From: Pseudoxanthomonas sp. GM95
GTDB taxonomy: Bacteria > Pseudomonadota > Gammaproteobacteria > Xanthomonadales > Xanthomonadaceae
DNA: 64,000 bases
Assembly: GCF_900109775.1 (NCBI RefSeq)
Contig: NZ_FOAX01000002.1
Span: forward strand, 186,001 to 250,000
Direction: 5' to 3'
Shown here: positions 31,484-40,910 of the stretch, piece after piece
How the letters are laid out: each line of letters begins with the position of its first letter
Numbering within the stretch: the stretch's first letter is position 1
The notes under the pieces: model-generated
The model's database searches: none
What the model saw: the letters and a program-made list of their open reading frames with translations, nothing else
Told to the model about the DNA's origin: nothing
Program-made: the position numbers and the translations under genes

Positions 31484-34219
31484 TTAACGATGCGTGCCGG
31501 CGAACCGGTACCGCCCCGACGCCAATACGAAACAAACGTCCTCCCCGCACGCGTGCACATCGCGGACCCCTTCCACGCGACGCAGCGGCTGGCCTGATTC
31601 TTCCAGCGGCGCATCGGGACTGACCGGCAGGCGGACATCGGCTTCCGCGCCGACGGGGATGTCGATGGCGATGCGGAACTGGGTGGGCGTGCGGGTCCAG
31701 TCGACGGACGCCTTGCCGTAGGGCGTCAGCGTGTCGGCGGCGGCGTGGTCGAGCTGGCGCGTCAACGCCGGCTGGATGCCGATGCGCTGCCAGCCGGGCG
31801 CGAGCGGGCGCAGGCCGGCGACATCGTCGTAGAGCCAATCGTCGATGGTGCCGAGGAAGTAGTGCCCGCGCGAGCGCGAGGCGAGTTTCCAGTGTTCCCA
31901 CAGGCTGGTGGCGCCGTTGGCGTGCCAGAACCCCCAGCCGGGGAACGTGGTCTGCGTGGCAACCTTCATCGCCAGGTCGGGATGGCCGGTGTCGGTCAGC
32001 GTCGGCAACAGCAGCTTGGTGCCCAGCGCGCCGGTGTCGAGGTGATCGTCATGCGCGTGCACGGCGTCGACCAAGGCATCGGCCACGCGCGTGCGCTGCT
32101 CGTCCGACACAAGGCCGAAATCGAGTGCCAGCAGCTGGTGTGTCTGGCGCACGCCGTCGTCTCCTTCGCCGCGATAGCGCCCGGTCGCGGCATCGAAAAA
32201 GCGCGCGTTAAACGCCGTTCGCACGGCCGCGGCGCGCGTGGCGAAGTGCCGTGCCATCGCCGCATCGTCCAGCGCGGTGCCGACATCGGCCATCGCGATG
32301 GCCATGCGATAGAGATAGGCGGTGGCGGCGATGCGCTTGTCTTCCGGCGCGTTCTCGCCATCGGGCGCGGTGCTGGGGCTGACCCAGTCGCCCAGGTCGG
32401 TCTCGGCGATGCCGTCGGGCGAGCGCTGGTCTTCCAGGTCGACATAGCGCGCCATGCCGGGCGCGTGATCGGCCAGCACCTGGTGATCGCCGCGCTGCCA
32501 GTACAGAGACCACGGCACCAGCACATAGGCGGCATGCCACGGCGGCGCGCGGCCGGTGCCCCAGCCGGGGTTGGGGGCAATCAGCAACGGCGCGCCCTGC
32601 GGGGTGCGCGTGTCGGCGATGTCCTGCACCCACTTGGCCAGCAGCGGGGCGGCGGCGAGATTGCGCAGCATCATGTCCGCGCCGAGCATGCCGTCGCCGG
32701 TCCAGCCGTTCTTCTCGTACATCGGCGTGTCGGTGGGCAGGCCGTAGAGGTTGTTGAGCAGCGTGTCGACCGTCGCGGTGTGGATCCAGTCGAGCAGCGT
32801 GTTGCTGCTGGAGAAATGCCCGATCACCTTGGCATCGGTATGCACCACCTGTGCGGTCACCGCCTCAAGCGATGGCGGCGTGTCGCCGGGCCAGCCATCA
32901 AGTTGCACGTAGCGGAAGCCCTTCCACGAAAAGCGCGGATGCCAGGTTTCCTCACCCGTGCCGGCCAGCGTCACGCGATCGGTCTGGAAGCCCTGCTTGA
33001 AGTAGTGATGGTCATCGCGCGCATCGACGCTGCCATTAGGCAGCAGCTTCTCGCCGTAGGTCATCGTCACGGTGTCGCCAGGCTTGCCGTGCACCTTCAG
33101 CGTGGCCCAGCCGGCGATCACGCGAGGAAAGGCGAACACGTAGACGCCGGGCCTGGGCTGGCTGACCGCCGTGGCCGCCAGGGTCTGCGCCACGCGGATC
33201 GGCGGTTCCACCTGCGCCTGCAGCACGCCCTTGGGCGCTGGCAGCAGCGCGGCGTGCGCCCAGCGGCGATCGTCGAACTCAGGCCGGTCGAAGCCGGGTT
33301 GCGCGGCGCGCGCATCGTAGGTTTCACCGCCGTAGACATCGTCCAGCAGGGTCGGGCCAACGTGCGCCTTCCAGTCCGGGCCGGTGCCGACGGTCTGGCA
33401 GCGGCCGTCGTCGTAGCAGAGCCGCAGCAGGGCGCGCACACGCGGCTCGCCATGCCAGGGGGCCTTTTCCCAATGCCAGACATTCGGGTTGGTCAGGCCG
33501 TAAAAGCCGCGCCCCAGCACGATGCCGATGGCGTTACGGCCCGGCACCAGGCGATCGGTCACGTCATGCGCCTGGTAGAGCACGCGCTTGTCGTAATCGG
33601 TGAAGTCGGGCGAGAGCACCGCATCACTGGCAGGCTGGCCGTTGATCGACACGTCGGCATAGCCGCCGGCCGCGACATAGAGCCGCGCCGTGCGCAGGCC
33701 CGGCGCTACGGTGAAGCCTGTGCGCAGCAGTGGTGCGGCAGTGGTGCCGTTGGCCGGCTTGCTGATCCATGCGCTGGCCGACCAGTCCTCGCCTGTCATC
33801 GGGCCACGCTCGAACCACGATTGCGCGCTGACGCGGCCCTGCGTGGTGGTCGCGACGACTTTCCAGTAGTAGCGGGTGAACGGCTGCAATGCTGGCCCTT
33901 CATAGGCCACGCCGAAGGAAGCATGTGACGTCACGTCGCCGCTGTCCCACACATCGGGCTGATCCTGATCCAGCGCCTGGCGACTGCGCGCCACCTCGAT
34001 CCGATAGGCCACCGGGGCGGTGCCGCGCGGCGCGTCCTGCACCACCCAGGCGAACCTCGGGTGTTCGGTCGCCAGGGCCAGCGGACGGTCCGTGCTTTCG
34101 ACGGACAGGCTGGCGAGGTGCATGCCGGCATTCGTCTGGGTCGATGCTTGCGCCAGCGCAAGAGACGCGGCTGTGAGCAGAACCAGGCAGGCGCCCGTGC
34201 GCCACCGCGTCGATCTCAT
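31484..34219 (-). CDS. GH78 alpha-L-rhamnosidase, secreted
   Basis: 911 residues from the ATG at 34219, preferred because GGAAAG stands 7 bases before it and the product then has a signal peptide (RTGACLVLLTAASLALAQA). Beta-sandwich N-terminal domains (Ig-like, then the Bac_rhamnosid_N part with VAAGGYADVSING and YDAR AQPGFDR), then the (alpha/alpha)6 catalytic barrel. The catalytic region LPTDTPMYEKNGWTGDG, about residue 500, and ATSLWEHW further on contain the general acid and base positions. It removes terminal alpha-L-rhamnose from glycosides or polysaccharides. There is no sugar-uptake gene next to it. Confidence 0.9.
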   Translation of the reverse strand: MRSTRWRTGACLVLLTAASLALAQASTQTNAGMHLASLSVESTDRPLALATEHPRFAWVVQDAPRGTAPVAYRIEVARSRQALDQDQPDVWDSGDVTSHASFGVAYEGPALQPFTRYYWKVVATTTQGRVSAQSWFERGPMTGEDWSASAWISKPANGTTAAPLLRTGFTVAPGLRTARLYVAAGGYADVSINGQPASDAVLSPDFTDYDKRVLYQAHDVTDRLVPGRNAIGIVLGRGFYGLTNPNVWHWEKAPWHGEPRVRALLRLCYDDGRCQTVGTGPDWKAHVGPTLLDDVYGGETYDARAAQPGFDRPEFDDRRWAHAALLPAPKGVLQAQVEPPIRVAQTLAATAVSQPRPGVYVFAFPRVIAGWATLKVHGKPGDTVTMTYGEKLLPNGSVDARDDHHYFKQGFQTDRVTLAGTGEETWHPRFSWKGFRYVQLDGWPGDTPPSLEAVTAQVVHTDAKVIGHFSSSNTLLDWIHTATVDTLLNNLYGLPTDTPMYEKNGWTGDGMLGADMMLRNLAAAPLLAKWVQDIADTRTPQGAPLLIAPNPGWGTGRAPPWHAAYVLVPWSLYWQRGDHQVLADHAPGMARYVDLEDQRSPDGIAETDLGDWVSPSTAPDGENAPEDKRIAATAYLYRMAIAMADVGTALDDAAMARHFATRAAAVRTAFNARFFDAATGRYRGEGDDGVRQTHQLLALDFGLVSDEQRTRVADALVDAVHAHDDHLDTGALGTKLLLPTLTDTGHPDLAMKVATQTTFPGWGFWHANGATSLWEHWKLASRSRGHYFLGTIDDWLYDDVAGLRPLAPGWQRIGIQPALTRQLDHAAADTLTPYGKASVDWTRTPTQFRIAIDIPVGAEADVRLPVSPDAPLEESGQPLRRVEGVRDVHACGEDVCFVLASGRYRFAGTHR

Positions 34220-34422
34220 CCGTTGGCTTTCCATGTGCAGGGCCGCTTGCGATCGTAGTGCCTGCCTCGGGCAAGGCAACACCACCCGGTCACGGGTCGA
34301 TCAACTGGCCGGCAGATTCCCTGGCGCAGGGAACCGGTTGCCTGGACGCGCCGGGTGACGCCTGATCCTTTGCGCCGGTTACGCTATGCGCCTCGTTTGC
34401 CGGCAATCGCAAGGTCCCGCCC

Positions 34423-34896
34423 ATGTCACTCCATCCTGATTTCCCCGTCGTCGAAGGTCTGCACCCGCTCACGCCCGAGTGGGCGATCACGCTGGATGCG
34501 CCCTACAACCGCCGCATCGAAGACGGCGATCTGGTGCTGTGGAACCCGCGCATCACCATCTGGATGACGATCTGGCACAACGACGAGCACGCCAGCATCG
34601 CCGAGCGCCTGGAAGACCTGAAGCAGCACATGTCGCCCGACGCGGAAGGCGTCGAGCAGGCCCAGGACGGCGAGACCCTGTTCTACGCCTACCGCCTGGC
34701 CGAGGAAACGGACGAGGATGCCGACGAAGACGCCGATGAAGACGACCAGCGCATGCCCGGCTACTACGGCTATGCCTTCGCCGAGACCAGCCATGTGCAG
34801 ATGGCCGTCTACTTCGACGACGAAGCCGACGTGGAGATTGCCCGCGCCCTGCATCGCAGCCTGGCGTATACCGCGCCTGGGGCGGCCGAAGGCTGA
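34423..34896 (+). CDS. hypothetical acidic protein
   Basis: 157 residues, no known function. Opens MSLHPDFPVVEGLHPLTPEW and contains a highly acidic low-complexity loop (DEDADEDADEDD, about residues 98-109), then GYYGYAFAETSHVQMAVYFDD. No signal peptide or membrane segment. The ribosome-binding site is weak. A terminator follows the stop. It is separate from the rhamnosidase, divergent with a gap of about 200 bases. Confidence 0.7.
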   Translation: MSLHPDFPVVEGLHPLTPEWAITLDAPYNRRIEDGDLVLWNPRITIWMTIWHNDEHASIAERLEDLKQHMSPDAEGVEQAQDGETLFYAYRLAEETDEDADEDADEDDQRMPGYYGYAFAETSHVQMAVYFDDEADVEIARALHRSLAYTAPGAAEG

Positions 34897-34917
34897 GCCA
34901 AGCGCCCGTCTTGAATG

Positions 34918-34947
34918 GCGAAGGACGCGCAAGGTGTCCTTCGCTTT
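34918..34947 (+). terminator. intrinsic terminator
   Basis: Perfect 9-bp stem GCGAAGGAC/GTCCTTCGC with a 9-base loop, followed by TTTGTGTT. It terminates the hypothetical gene at 34423. Confidence 0.75.
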
Positions 34948-34977
34948 GTGTTGAGTTGGATCTAAGGCATCGATGAC

Positions 34978-35694
34978 ATGGAGCGTCAGGAAATGGAGCC
35001 GCTTTCCTTCGCGTTGCTCGACGCGCGGATCAAACAGTTGCCCGAGTGCCCGCTGGAAGTCCTCAAGCATCCGGCCTGGATCGTGCGCCTCAGTGTGGTC
35101 GGCGCCGCAGGCGCCATCGTGGGCATCCTGCCGTCGCTGCTGATCAAGGTCATGGCGCCGGAGCTTTGGATGCTGTGGATGGCGCGGGTGGGCGTGGTCG
35201 TGACATACGCAGCGTGGGCGCCGGCCATTTTGCGCGGTGGCTTTGTTCTCATTCGCGACATCGTCCACCACCGCACGACGTGGATCGCGCAGCTCGATCA
35301 CGACCGGCCGCTGTTCGCCGAGCTGAAACAGTGGCTGGCAACCTACCCGCGCGAGGCGCTGCAGGATCACCTGCAGTTCGCCCAGCATGCGCAGGTGCGC
35401 CTGTCGGCCAAGCTCGGGCTGCTTGCGGGTGGGGCGGAAAAGCTCGGCCTGCTGCCGGCTTTCATCGCCGCATTAATCGCATTGCGCAGCTGGCATGACC
35501 TGTGGGCGTTGCCGTCCTGGCTCACGGGGCTGGGCCTGTTTCTCGTGGTGACCTGGGTGATCGGCCTGGTCGCGGTCAACATGCGTTTGCGCATCCAGCT
35601 CTACGAAATGCTGCTGGCCGATGCGCTCAAGCTGCAGGACGCGACATCGGTGGCAGGCCTGACACACAACGTGCGCGATCTGCGTGCATCGTGA
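34978..35694 (+). CDS. hypothetical membrane protein
   Basis: 238 residues with four hydrophobic segments: AWIVRLSVVGAAGAIVGILP (about 39-58), LWMLWMARVGVVVTYAAWAPA, LGLLPAFIAALIALRSW and LTGLGLFLVVTWVIGLVAV. Between the second and third is a soluble, charged segment. No transport or enzyme motif is recognised. It is read in the same direction as the neighbours and preceded by a terminator, so it probably has its own promoter. Confidence 0.65.
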   Translation: MERQEMEPLSFALLDARIKQLPECPLEVLKHPAWIVRLSVVGAAGAIVGILPSLLIKVMAPELWMLWMARVGVVVTYAAWAPAILRGGFVLIRDIVHHRTTWIAQLDHDRPLFAELKQWLATYPREALQDHLQFAQHAQVRLSAKLGLLAGGAEKLGLLPAFIAALIALRSWHDLWALPSWLTGLGLFLVVTWVIGLVAVNMRLRIQLYEMLLADALKLQDATSVAGLTHNVRDLRAS

Positions 35695-35799
35695 GGCGGC
35701 GGGAAGCGGCGTACCGTCGGCGCATCCCGCATGACTGAACGCGGTCACATCGGCTGATGCATCAGCGTGTGACGCCACGATATCGAGAAGGAGCAACGC

Positions 35800-36207
35800 A
35801 TGGGCGCCTGGGGACATGGATCATTCGAGAACGACGACGCAGCGGATTTCATCGCCGATGTGGTCGATGGCAATGATCTGAACGTGGTCGGCGAGGCGTT
35901 GGCGGCCGTGCTCGCCGCGGGCGACGCGCTGGAGGCGCCCGAAGCCTGCTACGGCCTGGCCGCTGCCGAAGTGGTGGCCGCGGCCATCGGCCGTCCCACC
36001 GCGGCCGCGCAGGCCGACGAGGAACTGACCGAATGGCTGGCGCGCACCAGGCCGGCCGCTAGCGATGACCTGGTCCAGCTCGCGTTGGCCGCGCTGGCGC
36101 GTATCGTCGGCGAAGGTTCCGAGCTGAAGGAACTCTGGGACGAGGTCGACGAAACTGCCGCCTGGGAAGCAACCGTCACCGAGATCAAGACCAGGCTGAA
36201 AGGCTGA
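35800..36207 (+). CDS. DUF4259 domain protein
   Basis: 135 residues. Opens with MGAWGHGSFENDDAADFI, the diagnostic start of DUF4259 proteins, and continues with helical segments including ACYGLAAAEVVAAAIGRP and ELKELWDEVDETAAWEATV. Function of the family is unknown; it is widespread as a single small cytoplasmic gene and is sometimes linked to contact-dependent or immunity loci. AAGGAG stands 6 bases before the ATG. Confidence 0.85.
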   Translation: MGAWGHGSFENDDAADFIADVVDGNDLNVVGEALAAVLAAGDALEAPEACYGLAAAEVVAAAIGRPTAAAQADEELTEWLARTRPAASDDLVQLALAALARIVGEGSELKELWDEVDETAAWEATVTEIKTRLKG

Positions 36208-36278
36208 GCGCGCGTTGACGCAACGCGGGCGCCTTGGTGCAAGCTGCGTTCGTGTCCGCGCGAAAAGGGAAAAGTGCG

Positions 36279-36806
36279 ATGTCGAGTGAAGTGACGATCC
36301 GGCCCGCGATCGCAAGCGATGCCGCAGCACTTGCTTTGGTCGGGCAAGCAACGTTCCTGGAAACTTTCGCCGGCGTGCTGGGCGGCGCGGACATCGTGGC
36401 GCATTGCGCGAAAGCCCACGCGCCGAGTCTCTACACGCAGTGGCTCGCCACGCCGCGCCATGCGCTGTGGCTGGCCGAACTTGCACCGGGCGCGGCGCCG
36501 GTGGGGTATCTGGTCGTGGCGCCCGCGCAGTTGCCGCTAGCTGATCTGGATGCCAGCGATCTCGAGTTCAAGCGCATCTATCTGCTGGACAAGCTGCGCG
36601 GCCAGGGCGTGGGCAAGCGGCTGATGCGTACCGCGATCGACCATGCGCGCACGGCCGGCGCGCGGCGCCTGTTGCTGGGTGTCTACGCCAACAACTCAGA
36701 TGCGATCGCCTTCTACACGCGCTTGGGCTTCGACCAGGTAGGCACGCGCCAGTTCAATGTCGGCGGCCGGGACTACGACGACCGCATCCTGGGCTTGGTG
36801 CTGTGA
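36279..36806 (+). CDS. GNAT family N-acetyltransferase
   Basis: 175 residues from the ATG at 36279 (AAGGGA 8 bases upstream; the frame extends further but without a ribosome-binding site). The GNAT fold is seen in VTIRPAIASDAAALALVG at the start, VGYLVVAP (beta 4), the acetyl-CoA-binding motif A RIYLLDKLRGQGVGKRLMRTA with the (Q/R)xxGxG/A pattern, and the motif B strand LLLGVYANNSDAIAFYTRLGF. Substrate unknown; likely a small amine or a protein N-terminus. The gene follows the DUF4259 gene by 71 bases on the same strand. Confidence 0.88.
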   Translation: MSSEVTIRPAIASDAAALALVGQATFLETFAGVLGGADIVAHCAKAHAPSLYTQWLATPRHALWLAELAPGAAPVGYLVVAPAQLPLADLDASDLEFKRIYLLDKLRGQGVGKRLMRTAIDHARTAGARRLLLGVYANNSDAIAFYTRLGFDQVGTRQFNVGGRDYDDRILGLVL

Positions 36807-36865
36807 GCGGTGGTGGGTCACAAGGCCAGCGTGTTGCTTGCGCCGGCCCCGTGATAGCGCAACGG

Positions 36866-37732
36866 CTAACCGGCGATGGCATCCAGCTTGCCGACCGCTT
36901 CGGATGGCAGCGTGAGCGTGGCGGCCTTGAGGTTTTCGCGCAGATGCGCCACTGAGGACGTGCCCGGGATCAGCAGCAGGTTGGGCGAGCGCTGCAGCAG
37001 CCAGGCCAGCGCGACTTGCATGGGCGTGGCATCGAGCTGCCGGGCGACGTCGGAGAGCGCATCGGATTGCAGCGGGCTGAAGCCGCCCAGCGGGAAGAAC
37101 GGCACGTAGGCGATGCCATCAGCGGCGAGCGTGTCGATCAACGCGTCGTCGTGGCGGTTCGCCAGGTTGTACATGTTCTGCACGCAGACGATCTCGACCT
37201 GCGTCCGCGCCTGCGCGACCTGCGTGGGCGTGACGTTGCTCAAGCCGATGTGGCGCACCAGGCCTTGCTTCTGCAGCTCGGCCAGGGTGTCGACCTGCTC
37301 GGCGATGCTGCCTTCGCTGGGGCCATGCACCGAGAACATGATCCGCAGGTTGACCACGTCCAGCACGTCGCGGCCCAGGTTGCGCAGGTTGTCGTGCACG
37401 GCGCTGGTCAGTTCGGCCGGCGAGTAGGCGGGCTGCCAGGAGGCATCGCTGCCGCGCTTGGCGCCGATCTTGGTGACCAGGGTCAAACTGTCGGCATAGG
37501 GATGCAGTGCTTCGCGGATCAGCTGGTTGGTGACGTGCGGGCCGTAGAAATCGCTGGTGTCGATGTGATCGATCCCCAGTGCGGCCGTTTCGCGCAGGAC
37601 CGCCAGCGCGGCATCGCGATCCTTGGGTGGGCCGAAGACACCCGGTCCGGCCAGCTGCATCGCGCCGTAGCCGAGGCGCTTCACGGTGCGGCTGCCGAGG
37701 GTGAACGTGCCGGCGTGATCGATGGATGTCAT
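36866..37732 (-). CDS. aldo/keto reductase
   Basis: 288 residues from the ATG at 37732. The (beta/alpha)8 fold and tetrad of AKRs can be followed: Asp and Tyr in DTSDFYGPH, Lys in LVTKIG, and the His of FSVHGPS. The sequence RLGYGAMQLAGPGVFG is the N-terminal motif of the AKR11/12-type bacterial group, and IPGTSSVAHLRENL is the C-terminal NADPH-binding element. It reduces aldehydes or ketones with NADPH. It is divergent from the SDR gene at 38070 across a 337-base region. Confidence 0.9.
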   Translation of the reverse strand: MTSIDHAGTFTLGSRTVKRLGYGAMQLAGPGVFGPPKDRDAALAVLRETAALGIDHIDTSDFYGPHVTNQLIREALHPYADSLTLVTKIGAKRGSDASWQPAYSPAELTSAVHDNLRNLGRDVLDVVNLRIMFSVHGPSEGSIAEQVDTLAELQKQGLVRHIGLSNVTPTQVAQARTQVEIVCVQNMYNLANRHDDALIDTLAADGIAYVPFFPLGGFSPLQSDALSDVARQLDATPMQVALAWLLQRSPNLLLIPGTSSVAHLRENLKAATLTLPSEAVGKLDAIAG

Positions 37733-38069
37733 GGGCGTGTCTCCGTCAGGGCGAGGTCGCGTCACAGGATAGGGAGGCGCAAAGGGGATTTGAATTCGCA
37801 TTCCCGCGAGCGCTTCAGGCTTGGAGAAACACAGGGAAAAGAGCACGTTTTGATGGCGTTACGTGCAAATTCTCGGCGCTTGCCTGCGGGGACTTTCAGG
37901 TTTCACGGGTAAGGGGCGCAGGTCTGAGCGATGGAGCACCGACCGCCTTGCATTGCCAGCGTTCGAGACGGGCCGCCAGCCTGTTAGTCGCGATACCGGG
38001 ATAACGTCACGGCTGGTACGGCGTGGCGGGCGGGCCGATGCTGCGGGCCGACTTCAATGGAGATGTCCC
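37733..38069. other. divergent intergenic region
   Basis: 337 bases between the aldo/keto reductase and the SDR gene. I see no gene, hairpin or strong palindrome here; promoters of both genes are presumed to lie within it. AATGGAGATG near 38056 supplies the ribosome-binding site for the SDR gene. Confidence 0.5.
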
Positions 38070-38975
38070 ATGCGTGTGTTTCTTACTGGTGCGACCGGCT
38101 TCATCGGCTCGCGCGTTGTTCCCGAACTGCTGAAGGCCGGTCACGACGTGCTGGGCCTGACCCGTTCCGATGCGGGCGCGCAGGCGTTGCAGGCCGCCGG
38201 TGCCGACGTGCATCGCGGCACGCTGGAAGACCTGGACAGCCTGCGCGCCGGCGCGGCGCAGGCCGATGCGGTGCTGCACACCGCGTTCGACCATGACTTC
38301 GCCAACTTCGTCGCCAACTGCGAGAAGGACCGCCGCGTCATCACCGCGCTGGGCGAAACGCTCAAGGGCTCGGATCGCCCATTGATCATCACCTCCGGCG
38401 TGGGCATGGGCGCGTTGCAGCCCGGCCAGGTCGCCACGGAAGAGGTGTTCGACACACAGTCGCATCATCCGCGCGCGGCGTCGGAACAGGCGGGCGAAGC
38501 GCTGCTGCAGCAGGGCGTCAACGTCTCGGTCGTGCGCCTGCCGCAGGTGCATGACACGCAGAAGCAGGGCCTGATCACGCCGTATATCGCGCAGTGCCTG
38601 GCCCAGGGCCAGGTGGCGTATGTGGGCGAGGGCGGCAATCGCTGGTCGGCCGCGCACGTCGGCGATGTTGCGCGCCTGTATGCGTTGGCGCTGGCCCATG
38701 CACAACCCGGCCTGCGCCACAACGCGGTCGCCGAGGAAGGCGTGTCGATGCGCGCGATGGCCGAGGTGATCGGCGCCGGCCTGGGCTTGCCGGTGGTGTC
38801 GGTGCGTGGCGAGGCAATCGCCGCGCATTTCGGCTGGATGGCGATGTTCGCCGATGCGGACATGATTGCCTCCAGCGCGATCACGTGTGCGCGGCTGGGC
38901 TGGACGCCGACCGGGCCGACGATCCTGGAAGACCTCAGGGCGATGGACTACACGCAGGTCGCGGCGCACGGTTGA
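38070..38975 (+). CDS. NAD(P)-dependent epimerase/dehydratase-type SDR
   Basis: 301 residues from the ATG at 38070, chosen because it starts directly with the Rossmann motif MRVFLTGATGFIGSRV and has GGAG before it. Later IITSGVGMG marks the beta-strand before the active site; the usual YxxxK is not evident, as in atypical extended SDRs that modify sugars or act as flavin/NAD(P)-binding regulators. AHVGDVARLYALAL and GWTPTGPTILEDL are the standard C-terminal segments of the family. Substrate unknown. Divergent from the aldo/keto reductase, and convergent with the exported protein gene at 39030. Confidence 0.85.
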   Translation: MRVFLTGATGFIGSRVVPELLKAGHDVLGLTRSDAGAQALQAAGADVHRGTLEDLDSLRAGAAQADAVLHTAFDHDFANFVANCEKDRRVITALGETLKGSDRPLIITSGVGMGALQPGQVATEEVFDTQSHHPRAASEQAGEALLQQGVNVSVVRLPQVHDTQKQGLITPYIAQCLAQGQVAYVGEGGNRWSAAHVGDVARLYALALAHAQPGLRHNAVAEEGVSMRAMAEVIGAGLGLPVVSVRGEAIAAHFGWMAMFADADMIASSAITCARLGWTPTGPTILEDLRAMDYTQVAAHG

Positions 38976-38983
38976 GTCGATAT

Positions 38984-39013
38984 GCGGCGGCGGCCCACAA
39001 GTGCCGCCGCCGC
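38984..39013. terminator. GC hairpin between convergent genes
   Basis: Perfect 11-bp stem GCGGCGGCGGC/GCCGCCGCCGC with an 8-base loop, midway between the SDR stop (38975) and the end of the convergent gene (39030). It lacks T-runs. Confidence 0.5.
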
Positions 39014-39029
39014 GTAGCGCGTGTCGGGC

Positions 39030-40166
39030 TCAGTCGCCGCTGCGTGGCGTATAGCGGCTGCTTTTCGCCTGCTCCGGCGAGAGCCCGAGCTGCTGGACCG
39101 CGTCGTAGTTGAAGCGCTCGGTCATCACCTTCCAGATCGCGGTTTGCGATGGGCCCGAGGGCGTGTCCGGTCCGATCTTGCTCAGCCTGACGGCCGGAAA
39201 ACTCACGCTCATCCACATCGGCGTGTTGCTGCGCGTGCCGGCGTAGATCTCGGGCGCGATGGTGTAGATCGGCCAGCGCACACCCTTGAAGCCAGCGCCG
39301 AACGGATCGTAGTCGGCATCGCCGGTGCCATCGAAGGCGTAGGGGCCGAATTGCTCGGTGTTCAACGCCGCCGGCTGGTCCAGGCTGTCTCGATACTTGT
39401 TGCGCGTGCGCTCGATGACCTGCAGCTGGCGGGCGAGCGCGTCGTCGGGGTTGTCGCCTTTGGCGTTGGCGCGGCGGCAGCCGGCTTCGGCCACGTCCAA
39501 CGCTTGCCGGCGGGTGATCGGCGTCAGCGGGATGTGGTCGATGCCCAGCAGCACGTGGATGGATTGCCCGGCCAGATACGTCAGCCGGCCATCGGTCACG
39601 CGCCGGGCCTGGGCCAGCGGTTCGGCATAGACGGCCGCGGCTTCGGGATCGGTGGGTTCGCCGCTGAGGCTGGCGGGGAAGGTCACGTACAGCGCGGTCG
39701 GCGTATCGAACCAGCCGGTGCCGATCAGCCCGGGAATCACGTTGGCGCCGACGCGGATGTCGTACGAGGCGGCCGGCTGCGCGGGTTTGAGCCTGGCGAT
39801 ATTGCGGCTGGCGTCGGCGTAGGCGGGGTTCCAGAAGCGCAGGTTGGTCGACCAGCTGGTCGGCATATAGAACTTGGGGTTGGCTTTTTCCGGATACACC
39901 TCGAACCACGGCTCGGCCACGGCGCCGACCGGTGCGGGGTAGCTCTGCCGGATCCACGCAGCGTAGTCGGCCATCATCGCTTGCCGCGCGGCGTTGTAAC
40001 TGGGATTGCCGGCGGCCCGCGCCGGCGTGGCGGCATTGCCCTTCGGCGGCAGCTGCGCCGCCCAGCCGATGACCTGGGTGCGCAGTTCGCGCATGCCGGG
40101 ATTGGCTTCTTGTGCGCCAGCGGCGTGGCTGGCCAGGAACAACATCAACAGCAGCCGGCGTTTCAT
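39030..40166 (-). CDS. hypothetical exported protein
   Basis: 378 residues from the ATG at 40166, with signal peptide MKRRLLLMLFLASHAAGAQE. The mature part has no recognised domain; it contains many aromatic and Pro-rich loops (WFEVYPEKANPKFYMPTSWS, WFDTPTALYVTFPASL, YAFDGTGDADYDPFGAGF), two short Cys positions, and a TPITRRQALDVAEAGCRR helix. Probably periplasmic or secreted. No partner genes can be assigned. Confidence 0.7.
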   Translation of the reverse strand: MKRRLLLMLFLASHAAGAQEANPGMRELRTQVIGWAAQLPPKGNAATPARAAGNPSYNAARQAMMADYAAWIRQSYPAPVGAVAEPWFEVYPEKANPKFYMPTSWSTNLRFWNPAYADASRNIARLKPAQPAASYDIRVGANVIPGLIGTGWFDTPTALYVTFPASLSGEPTDPEAAAVYAEPLAQARRVTDGRLTYLAGQSIHVLLGIDHIPLTPITRRQALDVAEAGCRRANAKGDNPDDALARQLQVIERTRNKYRDSLDQPAALNTEQFGPYAFDGTGDADYDPFGAGFKGVRWPIYTIAPEIYAGTRSNTPMWMSVSFPAVRLSKIGPDTPSGPSQTAIWKVMTERFNYDAVQQLGLSPEQAKSSRYTPRSGD

Positions 40167-40372
40167 CGGTGCGTGGGCCGGTGGTGGCGTTGCCGATGGA
40201 TCACGCAAAACGACAGCACCAAGGGACACGGCGGCGTGGCGCCGCGCGCAACATGAATGCCCGGCCATCCGGCGTGCGACGCGCTGTGGCGTAATCGCGC
40301 CTTTTATGTGCCGCTCCGTTAGCCTGTGGCACGGCGCAACGACCGCCGTCCCCACGCGCAGGCTTTTTTCGA

Positions 40373-40645
40373 ATGTTTCCGCCGGATGCCATCAAGACCT
40401 GGGATATGGAGGTCGAGTACCGCCATTGGTGCCAGGTGGCCGAGCTCAAGGGCTGCCCGGCCGAACAGTTCGCCTTCCGCTGGGAACAGATGCGCAAAAT
40501 CTATGCGATGGCCACCGATACGCGGCTGCCGATGGAGCAGGCGTGCGAGGCGTTTCTGGTGCAGGCCCGCGCGGAGCTGGGCGAGGATGTGGCGCGGCTG
40601 GTGTTCGGCTGGACCTGGGCGCGGATCCTGTCGCGCGCCGAGTGA
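40373..40645 (+). CDS. small conserved-looking hypothetical protein
   Basis: 90 residues, mostly helical, with several Trp and Cys (VEYRHWCQVAELKGCPAEQFAF, LVFGWTWARILSRAE). No signal or membrane segment. Not recognised; the regular amino acid pattern and codon bias suggest a real gene. The next gene is on the opposite strand, its end 13 bases away. Confidence 0.6.
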   Translation: MFPPDAIKTWDMEVEYRHWCQVAELKGCPAEQFAFRWEQMRKIYAMATDTRLPMEQACEAFLVQARAELGEDVARLVFGWTWARILSRAE

Positions 40646-40658
40646 ACGCGTCGAAGCG

Positions 40659-40910
40659 CTAGTGCAGCTTGCGCAGCGGCTTCATGTCCACGTTGTAGGA
40701 CCAGTCCGCTTCGACGCCTTCCTCCAGCGGTGGTTGCTTCAGCAACAGATCCGGGTCCAGCGGCAGGCGCTTGCGCGGGATGCCGATCTCCTCGTTCTCC
40801 CATTCCAGCACCAGCCAGGGCTGGCCGTAGGAAACGATAGCCTGGCCGACGTACAACATGGTCCGTTGGCCGTCGCGATGGACATAGATCGCCACCCGAT
40901 AAATCCGCAT
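40659..40910 (-). CDS. small hypothetical protein
   Basis: 83 residues from the ATG at 40910 (MRIYRVAIYVHRDGQ). Beta-strand-rich N-terminus, then LVLEWENEEIGIPRKRLPLD and LKQPPLEEGVEADWSYNV. No recognised domain, no signal peptide. Upstream in-frame codons look like intergenic repeat sequence, hence this start. Confidence 0.55.
   Translation of the reverse strand: MRIYRVAIYVHRDGQRTMLYVGQAIVSYGQPWLVLEWENEEIGIPRKRLPLDPDLLLKQPPLEEGVEADWSYNVDMKPLRKLH

Noticed and set aside
31745-33928. 727-codon open frame opposite the rhamnosidase gene
   Set aside because: Antisense shadow of GH78; composition (His/Arg/Gly-rich) and absence of a ribosome-binding site or domain argue against a real gene.
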